This document shows positions 53,871 to 63,764 of a stretch of 64,000 nucleotides of DNA, one piece after another; position 1 is the first letter of the stretch, and each line of letters begins with the position of its first letter. Source of the DNA: Acrocarpospora corrugata. GTDB taxonomy: Bacteria; Actinomycetota; Actinomycetes; Streptosporangiales; Streptosporangiaceae. The DNA lies in assembly GCF_009687845.1 (NCBI RefSeq), contig NZ_BLAD01000038.1, positions 188,508 through 252,507 on the forward strand, in the 5' to 3' direction. The translations under genes and the position numbers were made by a program. The notes below the pieces were generated by a model. The model ran no database searches and was not told where the DNA came from. It saw only the letters and a list, made by a program, of their open reading frames with translations.

Positions 53871-54594
53871 GTCCGCGCTCTATCCCGGCCGCCCCGGGGG
53901 CGAGCTGAGCGCGGGCTGGTGGCACACGCTCTCCCGCACGTTGCACCGCGTGCGGGAGAGCGGCTACCCCGGCGCGCCCGCGCCGGACCCCGCCGATCCC
54001 GCCCGCCTGCTCGGCCGGATGACCGGGACCTCCGCCGAGGCCGCCGACGTCCCGGCGGCCGAACTGGGCACCCTGCTGGCCGAGTTCGCCCCGCAGATCG
54101 CCTCGCTCGCCGCCGACTTCGGCGTCGAGGCCGCGCCGCTGCTGGTCGCCTTCGGCCGGGGCTGGCTGCCGGGCGGCCCCGACGTGGAGGAGACCATCGC
54201 CGCGCCCGCCCTGCCCCGGTTCAACGGCGTGGTCGCCACCGGCTCGGTGACCGTGCGGCGCGCCGGGCGGCAGACCCTGCTGATCGCGGCCACCGACGTC
54301 CTCGGCGCGTCCGGCCCGGTCCGGATCGATCCGGAACCCTGGGCGGTCGACGACGCCTGGCTGTGCACGGTCGCGCCCTCCCACGATCGGCTCCTGGTCG
54401 CCGAGCACCTGCTGGCCGCGATCCTGCCGCAGGCCGGAGTGGCCTCTCATCTGGTGTCCGCCCGGCCGGAGGAGATCGAGGTGACGCTCGAATCGGTGGC
54501 GGGGGAAGCCGACCCCGACCTCGTGCTCGGCCGCCTGGAAGGCTGGCGGTCGGCGATCGAGCGGCTGTGCCACGTCCAGATCACCTGGCGGTGA
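53863..54594 (+). CDS. Third protein of the E2/JAB-E1 cassette, unknown function
   Basis: A 243-residue soluble protein that I do not recognise. It starts SESALYPGRPGGELSAGWWHTLSRTLHRVRE, continues with Pro/Ala-rich helices and a beta-rich half (FNGVVATGSVTVRRAGRQTLLIAATDVLG), and ends ALERLCHVQITWR-like with W and R at the terminus. No Gly-Gly tail, so it is not an obvious ubiquitin-like modifier. GTG 53863 overlaps the JAB-E1 stop by eight bases, so translation is coupled and the gene belongs to the cassette. It could be an adaptor, target or effector. hisI follows 40 bases later but in a different functional unit. Confidence 0.6.
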   Translation: MSESALYPGRPGGELSAGWWHTLSRTLHRVRESGYPGAPAPDPADPARLLGRMTGTSAEAADVPAAELGTLLAEFAPQIASLAADFGVEAAPLLVAFGRGWLPGGPDVEETIAAPALPRFNGVVATGSVTVRRAGRQTLLIAATDVLGASGPVRIDPEPWAVDDAWLCTVAPSHDRLLVAEHLLAAILPQAGVASHLVSARPEEIEVTLESVAGEADPDLVLGRLEGWRSAIERLCHVQITWR

Positions 54595-54633
54595 AGTCGC
54601 TGGTCGGGGGCTGGCATGAGGCAGAATTACGGC

Positions 54634-54981
54634 ATGCCGTTGGACCAGAAGATCGCAGACCGGTTGAAGCGCACCGGCGATGGCCTGGTGCCCGCCGTCG
54701 TCCAGCAGTACGACACCGGCGAGGTGCTCATGCTGGCCTGGATGGACGACGAGGCGCTGCACCGCACCCTCAGCACCGGCAGGGCCACCTACTGGTCCAG
54801 GAGCCGGGGCGAGTACTGGGTGAAGGGTGATACCTCCGGGCACGTGCAGTGGGTCAAGCACGCCGCCCTCGACTGCGACGGCGACACCATCCTGCTCCGG
54901 GTGGACCAGGTCGGGGCCGCCTGCCACACCGGCGACCGGACCTGCTTCGACGCGGACCCCCTCGAAGTGACCGTCTCGTGA
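54634..54981 (+). CDS. hisI: Phosphoribosyl-AMP cyclohydrolase
   Basis: Opens the ring of PR-AMP in histidine synthesis. The 115-residue monofunctional enzyme has [31 protein letters not shown] and the metal-binding Cys/Asp cluster [29 protein letters not shown] 54634 is chosen over ATG 54616 because the family N-terminus begins [11 protein letters not shown]. It is separated from the hisD-F operon by 17 kb here. The Trp-associated membrane gene overlaps its stop by four bases. Confidence 0.95.
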   Translation: MPLDQKIADRLKRTGDGLVPAVVQQYDTGEVLMLAWMDDEALHRTLSTGRATYWSRSRGEYWVKGDTSGHVQWVKHAALDCDGDTILLRVDQVGAACHTGDRTCFDADPLEVTVS

Positions 54982-55514
54982 ACCCGGCCCGGCGGGCGGT
55001 CACGCTCTGGCTGATCGCGTGCGCGGCCGGCTGCGGGCTCGCGCTGCTCGCCGGAAGCCGGGACTGGGCGCGGCTGACCTTCGACGCGGCCGCGCCGGGC
55101 CTGCCCGCCGCGGCGCTCACCGGCGGCGAGGTGGCCGCCGCGCTCACCCCGGTCGCGCTCGCCGCGCTGGCCGGATCCGTCGCCGTGCTGGCCGCCCGCG
55201 GCGTGTGGCGGTCCGTCCTGGCCGGCCTGGTCGCCCTGTGCGGCGCCGCCGTCGTGCTGGCCTCGCTGCCCGCCTGGAGCGCGGGCCTCGCGCCCGACGC
55301 CGCCACGGCCGAGCTCACCCTGTGGCCGCAGGTCGCCGTCGCCGGGGGAGCGCTGCTCGTCCTGGCCGGTCTGTACGGCGTCGCCCGCGCCACCCGGTGG
55401 GCCGCTCCCGCGCGCGGCAGCCGTACCCCGATGAGGGCATCCGGAGAGCGAGAGTTGTGGGACGCGCTCGACGCGGGACTGGACCCCACGGCCGAATCTG
55501 ACGACCATAGATGA
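54978..55514 (+). CDS. Tryptophan-operon-associated membrane protein
   Basis: A 178-residue membrane protein with four hydrophobic segments (starting residues about 5, 48, 78, 125). It matches the actinobacterial Trp_oprn_chp/TrpM family: [26 protein letters not shown] at the start, an outside loop before [31 protein letters not shown] and a charged tail. Its function is unknown. In related genomes it lies between trpE and trpC; here hisI takes the place of trpE directly upstream, and GTG 54978 overlaps the hisI stop. Confidence 0.85.
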   Translation: MNPARRAVTLWLIACAAGCGLALLAGSRDWARLTFDAAAPGLPAAALTGGEVAAALTPVALAALAGSVAVLAARGVWRSVLAGLVALCGAAVVLASLPAWSAGLAPDAATAELTLWPQVAVAGGALLVLAGLYGVARATRWAAPARGSRTPMRASGERELWDALDAGLDPTAESDDHR

Positions 55515-55632
55515 CACACGGGGAGACCTGGTCACAACTTGTCCACACAATTGAACGTAACCACCAAGTAACCCAGGCAAATCGCTAGGCTGCGCCCCGC
55601 ACCTCTCACGATGACCGCTAGGAGTCATTCAC

Positions 55633-56217
55633 ATGAGTTACGGGAACCAGCCGGGCGACACCGGGGAGCACGGGGGGCAGCCGGGCTACGGCCAGCAACC
55701 CGGTTACGGTCAGCCTCAGCCCGGCTACGGGGATTCCGGGGGGTACCCCCAGCCTGGCTACGGCCAGCAACCGGGTTACGGGCAGCAGCCCGGTTACGAC
55801 CAGTACGGCCAGCCCCAGCCCGGCTACGGCCAGCCCGGCTACACCCAGCCGAGCGGCTACGACCAGGGCTACCAGGCCGTCCCGCAGCCCGGCTACCAGC
55901 AGGGCTACCAGCAGCCGGGGTACGGCTACCCGCCCGCCCGCCCGACCAACGGCCTCGCCGTCGCGTCCCTGGTGATGGGCATCGTCGGCCTGCTGCTGTG
56001 CGGCGTCACCAGCATCCTCGGCGCGATCTTCGGCCACATCGCGATGGCGCGGATCAAGGAGAGCGGCGAGGAGGGGCGCGGCATGGCCGTGGCCGGCCTG
56101 GTCACCTCCTACATCACGATCGCGCTCTGGGTGATCCTGTGGCTGGCGTTCGGCGCCGCCATCCTGGCCCTGGTCGGGATCGCGGGAACGACCGAGGGCT
56201 TCAGCAGCAGCTACTAA
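55633..56217 (+). CDS. DUF4190-type membrane protein with Gly/Tyr/Gln-rich tail
   Basis: A 194-residue protein. The first 100 residues are low-complexity repeats of PGYGQQ and related units. Two membrane helices follow (about 113-135 and 155-185) around [27 protein letters not shown], the DUF4190 core. Such small proteins are widespread in actinomycetes with no known role. The Tyr/Gln repeats suggest a phase-separating or disordered cytoplasmic tail (inference). TAGGAG precedes ATG 55633. TAGGCT at 55586-55591 is a possible -10 box with no good -35. Confidence 0.8.
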   Translation: MSYGNQPGDTGEHGGQPGYGQQPGYGQPQPGYGDSGGYPQPGYGQQPGYGQQPGYDQYGQPQPGYGQPGYTQPSGYDQGYQAVPQPGYQQGYQQPGYGYPPARPTNGLAVASLVMGIVGLLLCGVTSILGAIFGHIAMARIKESGEEGRGMAVAGLVTSYITIALWVILWLAFGAAILALVGIAGTTEGFSSSY

Positions 56218-56263
56218 GTCCGGTGGGCCCGCGCGGGGGGCCGGGCCTGGTTAAGCTGTCGGG

Positions 56264-56668
56264 ATGAAGACGGCGACGCGGCGCTCGCTGCTGCCCGCCG
56301 GGGTGGCGGCGGTCACCGTCGCCGCCGCCGGATACGTCGCCGCCGTCGACCCGAACGCGGCCGGGCAATACCCGGCCTGCCCGTTCCTGGCGGTCAGCGG
56401 CTTCTACTGCCCGGGCTGCGGCGCGCTGCGCGCGGTCCACGCCGTCGCGCACGGCGACCCGCTCACCGCGCTGGACCTCAACCCGCTGTTCACGCTGACC
56501 GCGCCGGTGCTGGTCTACCTGTGGTTCCGGTGGGCCCGCGCGAGCTGGACCGGCCGTCCGATGCGGACCGCGCTGGCCGGTCCGGTGGTGGTCTGGGGGT
56601 TCCTCGCGGTGGCCCTGCTGTTCTGGCTCGTCCGTAATCTCCCGTTCGGGCGAATTCTCGCGCCGTGA
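56264..56668 (+). CDS. DUF2752 membrane protein
   Basis: A 134-residue protein with three hydrophobic segments and the DUF2752 hallmark CPFLAVSGFYCPGCGALRAVHAVAHGDPLTALDLNPL (residues about 39-75), whose Cys residues may bind metal. No function is known for this family in bacteria. It stands alone between the DUF4190-type gene and trpC with about 130 bases to trpC. Confidence 0.85.
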   Translation: MKTATRRSLLPAGVAAVTVAAAGYVAAVDPNAAGQYPACPFLAVSGFYCPGCGALRAVHAVAHGDPLTALDLNPLFTLTAPVLVYLWFRWARASWTGRPMRTALAGPVVVWGFLAVALLFWLVRNLPFGRILAP

Positions 56669-56798
56669 CGGCACCCGGTGGCCGGGCGGGGCCGGACGGG
56701 CCGATACCATCGGCAGGGCAAGGCGGGGCAGGCGCACCGGCTGATACCGATGCAGGGGCCGCCCCGCGAGCGCAGTCAATCGGAGGGACCCGGAGTTC

Positions 56799-57616
56799 GT
56801 GAGCGTTCTCGACGAGATCATCGAAGGGGTCCTTGAGGACCTCGCCGAGCGGCGGCAGACCGTGTCGATCGACGAGCTCAAGCAGCGCGCCGGACGTGCG
56901 CCCGCCCCCCGTGACGTGCGGGCGGCGCTGGGCGGAGACCGGGTCTCGGTGATCGCCGAGGTGAAGCGGTCCAGCCCGTCCAAGGGCGCGCTCGCCGCCA
57001 TCGCCGACCCGGCCGCGCTGGCCGCCGACTACGAGGCCGGCGGCGCGCACGTGATCAGCGTGCTCACCGAGCGGCGCAAGTTCGGCGGCAGCCTGGACGA
57101 CCTGGCCGCCGTGCGGGCCGTGGTGGACGTGCCGATCCTGCGCAAGGACTTCATCGTCAGCGCCTACCAGCTGTGGGAGGCGCGGGCCTACGGGGCGGAT
57201 CTGGCCCTGCTGATGGTCGTCTCGCTGGAGCAGGAGGCGCTCGTCTCGCTGATCGAGCGGGCCGAGTCCATCGGGCTCACCCCGCTGGTCGAAGTACACA
57301 CCGAGGAAGAACTGGACCGGGCCGTGGCCGCGGGCGCTAAGATCATCGGGGTGAACGCGCGCGATCTGAGGACGCTCCAGGTGGACCGGGACGTCTTCGC
57401 CAAGCTCGCCCCGAAGATCCCGGACGGCATCCTCAAGATCGCCGAATCCGGTGTCCGCGGGCCGCACGACCTGCTCGCCTACGCCCGCGCCGGCGCGGAC
57501 GCGGTGCTGGTGGGCGAGAGCCTGGTCACCGGCAAGGACCCGAGGGCCGCGGTCAACGACCTGGTGACCGCGGGCGCGCACCCGTCATCCCGACAGGAAC
57601 GGCAGCAGGAGAAGCC

Positions 57617-57620
<4 letters not shown>
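56799..57620 (+). CDS. trpC: Indole-3-glycerol phosphate synthase
   Basis: Closes the indole ring from CdRP in tryptophan synthesis. The 273-residue barrel has [22 protein letters not shown] (catalytic Glu/Lys), [27 protein letters not shown] and [14 protein letters not shown] plus GIVAESGV-like [14 protein letters not shown] 56799 follows GGAG by about five bases. trpB overlaps its stop (ATGA). No trpF gene lies in this unit; PriA in the his operon likely covers that step. Confidence 0.96.
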
Positions 57621-58846
<1,226 letters not shown>

Positions 58847-58855
58847 GGCTCTGAC

Positions 58856-59653
58856 ATGACATCTCTTGCCGCGGTCTTCGAGAAGGCCCGATCCGAGGAC
58901 CGCGCCGCGCTGGTGGGATACCTGCCCGCCGGGTTCCCGACCAAGGAGGGGGCCGTCGCCGCCGCCTCCGCCATGGTGGACGCGGGCTGTGACGTGATCG
59001 AGATCGGCCTGCCGTACTCCGATCCGCTGATGGACGGGCCGACGATCCAGGACGCGGTGCACCGGTCGCTGCTCAACGGCACCCGGATCGCCGATGTGAT
59101 GCGCACCGTCGAGGGCGTGGCCAAGACCGGCGCGGCGACCCTGGTCATGACGTACTGGAACCCCATCGACCAGTACGGCGCGGACCGGTTCGCCCGGGAT
59201 CTGGCCGGCGCGGGCGGGGTCGGCACGATCACCCCCGACCTGACGCCGGAAGAGGCCGGGCCGTGGCGGGAGGCCAGCGCGGGCGCCGGCATCGAGACGG
59301 TGTTCCTGGTCGCGCCCAGCTCCACCGAGGAGCGCATCGGCATCGTCGCCGACTGCTGCACCGGCTTCGTCTACGCCGCCTCGCTGATGGGCGTCACCGG
59401 CGCCCGCTCGTCGGTCGGCGTCGCCGCCGAGGATCTGGTCAAGCGGACCCGGGCGCATACTTCGCTGCCGGTCTGCGTCGGCCTCGGGGTCGGCACCGGC
59501 GACCAGGCCGCCGAGGTGGCCGCGTACGCGGACGGCGTGATCGTCGGCTCCGCGTTCATCCGCAGGCTCCTGGACGCGCCGGACGAGGCCGCCGGACTCT
59601 TCGCGGTCCGCGAACTCACCGCCGAACTCGCGGCCGGAGTCCGCCGCCGCTGA
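58856..59653 (+). CDS. trpA: Tryptophan synthase alpha subunit
   Basis: Cleaves indole-glycerol phosphate to indole for TrpB. The 265-residue barrel has GYLPAGFPTKEG, the catalytic Glu in VIEIGLPYSDPLMDGPTIQ, catalytic Asp in GTITPDLTPEEAG and VGLGVGTGDQAAEVAAYADGVIVGSA near the end. ATG 58856. A hairpin terminator follows at 59666. Confidence 0.97.
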   Translation: MTSLAAVFEKARSEDRAALVGYLPAGFPTKEGAVAAASAMVDAGCDVIEIGLPYSDPLMDGPTIQDAVHRSLLNGTRIADVMRTVEGVAKTGAATLVMTYWNPIDQYGADRFARDLAGAGGVGTITPDLTPEEAGPWREASAGAGIETVFLVAPSSTEERIGIVADCCTGFVYAASLMGVTGARSSVGVAAEDLVKRTRAHTSLPVCVGLGVGTGDQAAEVAAYADGVIVGSAFIRRLLDAPDEAAGLFAVRELTAELAAGVRRR

Positions 59654-59665
59654 CCTTCCTTTTCC

Positions 59666-59697
59666 CGTACGGCCGGTCCTCCACAGGGTCGGCCGTT
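59666..59697 (+). terminator. Terminator after trpA
   Basis: ACGGCCG (59666-59672) pairs with CGGCCGT (59687-59693), with an inner CCT/AGG pairing in the loop, followed by TTTTCG. It lies 13 bases after the trpA stop. The rest of the gap to 59837 shows nothing else. Confidence 0.7.
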
Positions 59698-59837
59698 TTC
59701 GTGCGTTATGCAGGCAATACGCGGCTTTCACACGTGGCTTACCGGCCACTTATCCAGTCCGTGGTGAGCTGTCTCCCATAGGGTTCGGGTCCGGTGTCCG
59801 CCGGGTCGCCAGTTGTCGCCAGTTAAGGAGTTCTCAC

Positions 59838-60389
59838 GTGGCAGCGCACATTCACGTCTCCAGATGGTCACTCTCCGCTCAGGGGGCGGTACCCTGGGTG
59901 ACGACCATCGCCCGGCTGCTGCTCGGCGGCGTGCTCATCGCCGCGGGCTGGCTCAAGATCGGCACGCCTGCCCTGTCGGTGCAGGCGGTCAAGGCGTACG
60001 AGCTGCTACCGGGCGGGGCCGCCACGGCCGTGGGTTACGGCCTGCCCATCCTGGAGATCGTCTTCGGAGCGCTGCTTGTCCTCGGCCTGCTCACCCGCTT
60101 CTCGGCCGTCGTGGCCGGGCTGCTCATGCTCGCCTTCGTGGCCGGGATCGCCTCGGCCTGGGCGCGCGGGCTGCGCATCGACTGCGGCTGCTTCGGCGGC
60201 GACGGCACGCTCGCGGCCGGCCAGGAACCCGCCTACCTCACCGAGCTGCTCCGCGACGCCGGGCTGGTGCTCTGCGCGGCCTGGGTCGCCTGGTTCCCGC
60301 CGGGCCGGCTGGCGCTGGACTCCCTGCTGGGCCTGAGCGCCCGGCCCGATGACGAAGAACACGACCTAGACGAGGAGAACGATTCATGA
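59838..60389 (+). CDS. MauE/DoxX-type membrane protein, redox partner
   Basis: A 183-residue protein with four hydrophobic helices and the MauE/DoxX pattern GGVLIAAGWLKI, YELLPG and IDCGCFGG (Cys pair near residue 115). MauE-type proteins pass electrons to DsbA-like thiol oxidases (VKOR/DsbB-like role). GTG 59838 follows AAGGAG by seven bases. The DsbA-like gene overlaps its stop (ATGA), so the two are coupled; together they are likely a disulfide-forming pair. A charged tail (EEHDLDEENDS) closes the protein. Confidence 0.85.
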   Translation: MAAHIHVSRWSLSAQGAVPWVTTIARLLLGGVLIAAGWLKIGTPALSVQAVKAYELLPGGAATAVGYGLPILEIVFGALLVLGLLTRFSAVVAGLLMLAFVAGIASAWARGLRIDCGCFGGDGTLAAGQEPAYLTELLRDAGLVLCAAWVAWFPPGRLALDSLLGLSARPDDEEHDLDEENDS

Positions 60390-61138
60390 GCAAGGGTGCG
60401 CGGGAAGCGTCGGCGCGTGAGCGCATCGCGGCGCAGCGGGCCGCCAGCCGCAAGCAGGACCAGCGCAGACGGCTGATGATCATCACCGCGGTGGGGGCGG
60501 TCGCGGTGGCCGCCATCGGCCTCGGCTCCTGGTACGCGGCCTCCAGGAACGCCGCGGAGAAGCCCGTGCTCGCCCAGGCCCCGGCCACCGTCAACGCGGA
60601 CGGCACGCTCACCCTGGGCAAGCCCGGGGTCACCGGGCCGGTGGTCGAGGTGTACGAGGACTTCCAGTGCCCGGCCTGCAAGGCGCTGGAGGACAGCAGC
60701 GGCTCGACGATCAAGAACCTGGCCGCCGAGGGCAAGGCCAAGGTCATCTACCACCCGATCACGATCTTCCCGCAGGAGCCGACCAGGTCCAATTCGATCC
60801 GGGCCGCCTCGGCCGCCCGCTGCATCACCGACGGCCGGCAGTGGCTGGCCTTCCACGACAAACTGTTCCAGAACCAGCCGGGCGAGACCGTCGAAGGCTT
60901 CGCCCTCAACGACCTGGTCTCCTGGGGCGAGGACGTCGGCGTCACCGCGCCCGGCTTCCCCGAGTGCGTGACCTCGCAGAAGTACGCGCAGGCGCAGGCC
61001 AACCAGTCGGCCAAGGTGCTCAAGAACGACAAGCTCACCGGCACCCCGACCATCCGGGTGAACGGCAAGGACCTGCCCAACCAGACCGCGTACGTGCCCG
61101 CCAAGCTGCGCGAAGCCGTGCTCGCCGCGGGGCGCTGA
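60386..61138 (+). CDS. Membrane-anchored DsbA-like thiol oxidoreductase
   Basis: A 250-residue protein with a basic N-terminus and one membrane helix (about 31-52), then a thioredoxin-4 (DsbA) domain with CPAC at about residues 95-98 in YEDFQCPACKALE, a helical insert and the cis-Pro region LTGTPTIRVNGK. It would oxidise exported thiols outside the membrane with the MauE-type partner encoded just upstream. ATG 60386 overlaps that gene by four bases. Related actinobacterial genes sit between trpA and lgt, as here. Confidence 0.92.
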   Translation: MSKGAREASARERIAAQRAASRKQDQRRRLMIITAVGAVAVAAIGLGSWYAASRNAAEKPVLAQAPATVNADGTLTLGKPGVTGPVVEVYEDFQCPACKALEDSSGSTIKNLAAEGKAKVIYHPITIFPQEPTRSNSIRAASAARCITDGRQWLAFHDKLFQNQPGETVEGFALNDLVSWGEDVGVTAPGFPECVTSQKYAQAQANQSAKVLKNDKLTGTPTIRVNGKDLPNQTAYVPAKLREAVLAAGR

Positions 61139-61231
61139 GGTTCCCGGGAGGGGCCGGCGGGGAAGGCTGTGACAGCACCTTTACGATCGTCCGTACCCGA
61201 GTGCGGCACGGACGCGGTAGCGTCCTGTGAC

Positions 61232-62257
61232 ATGCCCCTCCTCGCCTACATCCCCAGCCCGTCTCAGGGGGTCTGGAACCTCGGACCGATCCCCATCCGG
61301 GCCTACGCCCTGTGCATCGTGCTCGGCGTCGTCGTCGCCGTCTGGATCGGCGAGCGCCGCTGGCGGGCCCGCGGCGGCCTGCCCGGCACGATCACCGACC
61401 TGGCCGTCTGGGCCGTCCCGTTCGGCCTGGTCGGCGGCCGGCTGTACCACGTCATCACGGACTGGCAGCTGTACTTCGGGGCGGACGCCCCGAACCGGCC
61501 CATCGACGCGCTCTACATCTGGAAGGGCGGTCTCGGCATCTGGGGTGCCGTCGCCCTCGGCGCCGTCGGCGTCTGGATCGCCTGCCGGCGGCGCGGCATC
61601 TCGCTGTCCGCGGTCGCCGACGTGGTCGCGCCCGGCATCGCCATCGGCCAGGGCATCGGCCGCCTGGGCAACTACTTCAACCAGGAGTTGTTCGGCGGCC
61701 CGTGCGACTTCGCCTGGTGCCTGGAGATCGACCCGGGCCGCCCCGGCACGGTCCCCGGCGTGGCCACCTACCACCCGACCTTCCTGTACGAGTTGCTCTG
61801 GGACTTCGCGCTCGCGGGCGTCCTGATCCTCATCGGCTCGCGCCTCGCGCTCCGCCACGGCCGCCTCTTCGCGCTGTACGTCGCGGGTTACACGATCGGC
61901 CGGTTCTGGATCGAGGGCCTGCGGGTCGACCCGGCGCACGAGCTGCTGGGCCTGCGGCTCAACCAGTGGACCTCGATCGTCATCCTGATCGGCGCGGTCG
62001 CGTACTTCTGGCTGACCAGGAACAAGACCACCGAGGAGATCGTCGTCGGGCCCGGCGCGGGCGGGGAAGGGCATGACCCCGCGCACGGACCAGAACAGGC
62101 CGAGGCCAGCGAGGTCTCCGCCACTGACGACGAGGATTCCCCGGACGCTTCCAAGGACTCCGCCGCCGATCCGGACGCCGATCCGGACGCCGATTCCGCC
62201 GTCGATGCCGACAAGGCCACCTCCGGAGTTTCGGGGGAGGAGGCAGGCGGGCGATGA
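61232..62257 (+). CDS. lgt: Prolipoprotein diacylglyceryl transferase
   Basis: Adds diacylglycerol to the lipobox Cys of prolipoproteins. The 341-residue, seven-segment membrane protein has the LGT signature IGRLGNYFNQELFGGP, preceded by WKGGLGIWGAVA and YHPTFLYELLWD. The C-terminal 75 residues are an acidic disordered tail with DPDADPDAD repeats, more than most homologues carry. ATG 61232 is chosen because TAGCGT (61218-61223) ends eight bases before it (leaderless) and the N-terminus PLLAYIPSPSQGVW is the family start; an upstream in-frame start at 61169 is less likely. The VIT-type gene overlaps its stop (ATGA). Confidence 0.95.
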   Translation: MPLLAYIPSPSQGVWNLGPIPIRAYALCIVLGVVVAVWIGERRWRARGGLPGTITDLAVWAVPFGLVGGRLYHVITDWQLYFGADAPNRPIDALYIWKGGLGIWGAVALGAVGVWIACRRRGISLSAVADVVAPGIAIGQGIGRLGNYFNQELFGGPCDFAWCLEIDPGRPGTVPGVATYHPTFLYELLWDFALAGVLILIGSRLALRHGRLFALYVAGYTIGRFWIEGLRVDPAHELLGLRLNQWTSIVILIGAVAYFWLTRNKTTEEIVVGPGAGGEGHDPAHGPEQAEASEVSATDDEDSPDASKDSAADPDADPDADSAVDADKATSGVSGEEAGGR

Positions 62258-62961
62258 CGGGCTCGGCCGCGGAGGCGCACCACGCCCACCGCGACGTCAC
62301 CGGCGGCTGGCTACGCCCGGCCGTGTTCGGCGCGATGGACGGCCTGGTGTCGAACTTCGCGCTCATCGCGGGCGTCGCGGGCGGGACCGCCAACACGAAG
62401 GTCATCTCCCTGGCGGGAGTGGCCGGGCTGGCGGCCGGCGCGTTCTCCATGGCCGGGGGTGAGTACGTGTCGGTGGCCAGCCAGCGTGAGCTGGCCCAGG
62501 CCGAGATCGCGGTCGAGCGGCGAGAGCTCGAACGTCACCCGAAAGACGAGCAGGAAGAATTGGCTCAGGTTTACGTAAGCCGCGGCGTCGACCCGGCGCT
62601 CGCCGCCGAGGTCGCCCGGCAGATCTCCCGCAATCCCGAGCAGGCGCTGGCGGTGCACACCCAGACCGAACTGGGCGTGTCCCCCGGCGACCTGCCCTCC
62701 CCGGCGACCGCCGCCATCTCCTCGTTCCTGTCGTTCAGCGCCGGTGCGGTGGTGCCGCTGGCGCCGTACCTGCTGGGTGTGCGGAGCCTGTGGGTCTCGG
62801 CCGCGCTCGCCACCGTCGCCCTGTTCGGCGCGGGCGCCCTGGTCTCCCGGGTGACCGCCCGCAGTTGGTGGTTCAGCGGCCTGCGCCAGTTCCTGGTCGG
62901 CGCCGTCGCCGCCGCCCTCACCTGGGGCCTCGGCTCGATCATCGGAGCCAGCGGCATATGA
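62254..62961 (+). CDS. VIT1/CCC1-family metal transporter
   Basis: A 235-residue membrane protein with five hydrophobic segments in two groups around a helical loop. LRPAVFGAMDGLVSNFALIAGVAGG, SMAGGEYVSVASQRE and the Glu-rich loop (ERRELERHPKDEQEELAQVYVSRG) are the VIT/CCC1 hallmarks of iron or manganese transporters. Substrate most likely Fe2+ or Mn2+ (family knowledge). ATG 62254 overlaps lgt by four bases; the next gene overlaps its end by four. Confidence 0.9.
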   Translation: MTGSAAEAHHAHRDVTGGWLRPAVFGAMDGLVSNFALIAGVAGGTANTKVISLAGVAGLAAGAFSMAGGEYVSVASQRELAQAEIAVERRELERHPKDEQEELAQVYVSRGVDPALAAEVARQISRNPEQALAVHTQTELGVSPGDLPSPATAAISSFLSFSAGAVVPLAPYLLGVRSLWVSAALATVALFGAGALVSRVTARSWWFSGLRQFLVGAVAAALTWGLGSIIGASGI

Positions 62962-63764
62962 CCACCCGCAAACGACGCCCGGCGGCCCGCGAGGACCGCT
63001 GGAGCGACTCCCGCCTGGCCGAACTCGGCCTCACCCCCATCCAGCAGAAGATCCTCCTCGGCCTCGGCGGCGTAGTCGCCCTCCTGGTCGTCGCCCTCCT
63101 GCTCAGCCTCGCCATCCAGGGCATCAACGGCACCGCCGCCGCCCCCAGCCCGCTCTCCGCCGGCTCAGCCATCGGCGAGGCCCGCCCCGCCGAATACCAG
63201 TCCTGGCAGTCCCTCAAACAGTTCGCCCCCATCGCCGACCGCAAAGCCGACCAGAAGCCCCTCACGGCTGAGGAGATCTTCGCGACGCGAACCCTGAAGT
63301 CGGGCAAGCAGACCCTGCGGCTGAGCCAGCGCCAGCTGGACGGCTCCTGCGCGGAAGCGCTCTGGGGAGAAGACCTGATCGAACTGGCCCGCGAGTCCGA
63401 CTGCACCCAGGCGGTCCGCGGCGTCTTCACCACCGCCGACTCCGCCTACATCGCCCAGTACACCCTCTTCAACGTCGCCAACGCCGAAGCGGCGAACACC
63501 TTCGTGACCACGCTGGACGCACTCCACCGGGGCGGCTGGACCCTCCCGCTGAAGCCCGACGTGGCGCCTTTCAGCGGCTACTCCGAAGCGAGCGGCCACG
63601 CGATGGGCCACTACGTGGGCCTGGTCTGGGTGGCACGAGCCGACGGCGCGGAACCCGAACCCACCGACGACTTCGTCACACTGAGCCTCACCCTCCGAGA
63701 GGCCGAAAAGGCCGTGTACCGCCGGGTCGTAGCGGCCACCGGGGTCACTCCAACGGCGAGCTGA
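62958..63764 (+). CDS. Single-pass membrane protein of unknown function
   Basis: A 268-residue protein. A basic N-terminus with one membrane helix at about residues 30-52 is followed by an outside domain of about 200 residues. That domain has two Cys (about 132 and 149, in LDGSCAEALWG and SDCTQAVRGVF) that may form a disulfide, and a repeat-free mixed fold ending TLREAEKAVYRRVVAATG. No family recognised. ATG 62958 overlaps the VIT-type stop. It is the last gene of the lgt run and lies just before the terminal repeat array. Confidence 0.65.
   Translation: MTTRKRRPAAREDRWSDSRLAELGLTPIQQKILLGLGGVVALLVVALLLSLAIQGINGTAAAPSPLSAGSAIGEARPAEYQSWQSLKQFAPIADRKADQKPLTAEEIFATRTLKSGKQTLRLSQRQLDGSCAEALWGEDLIELARESDCTQAVRGVFTTADSAYIAQYTLFNVANAEAANTFVTTLDALHRGGWTLPLKPDVAPFSGYSEASGHAMGHYVGLVWVARADGAEPEPTDDFVTLSLTLREAEKAVYRRVVAATGVTPTAS

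Noticed and set aside
51626..54594. Type II CBASS (cyclase, effector, E1-E2, JAB)
   Set aside because: No CD-NTase cyclase or effector gene is present nearby, and E2 and E1 are separate genes.
51626..54594. Pup-proteasome (Pup, PafA, Dop) system
   Set aside because: PafA/Dop-type ligase motifs and a Pup-like peptide with a C-terminal GGQ/GGE are absent; this is E1/JAB-based.
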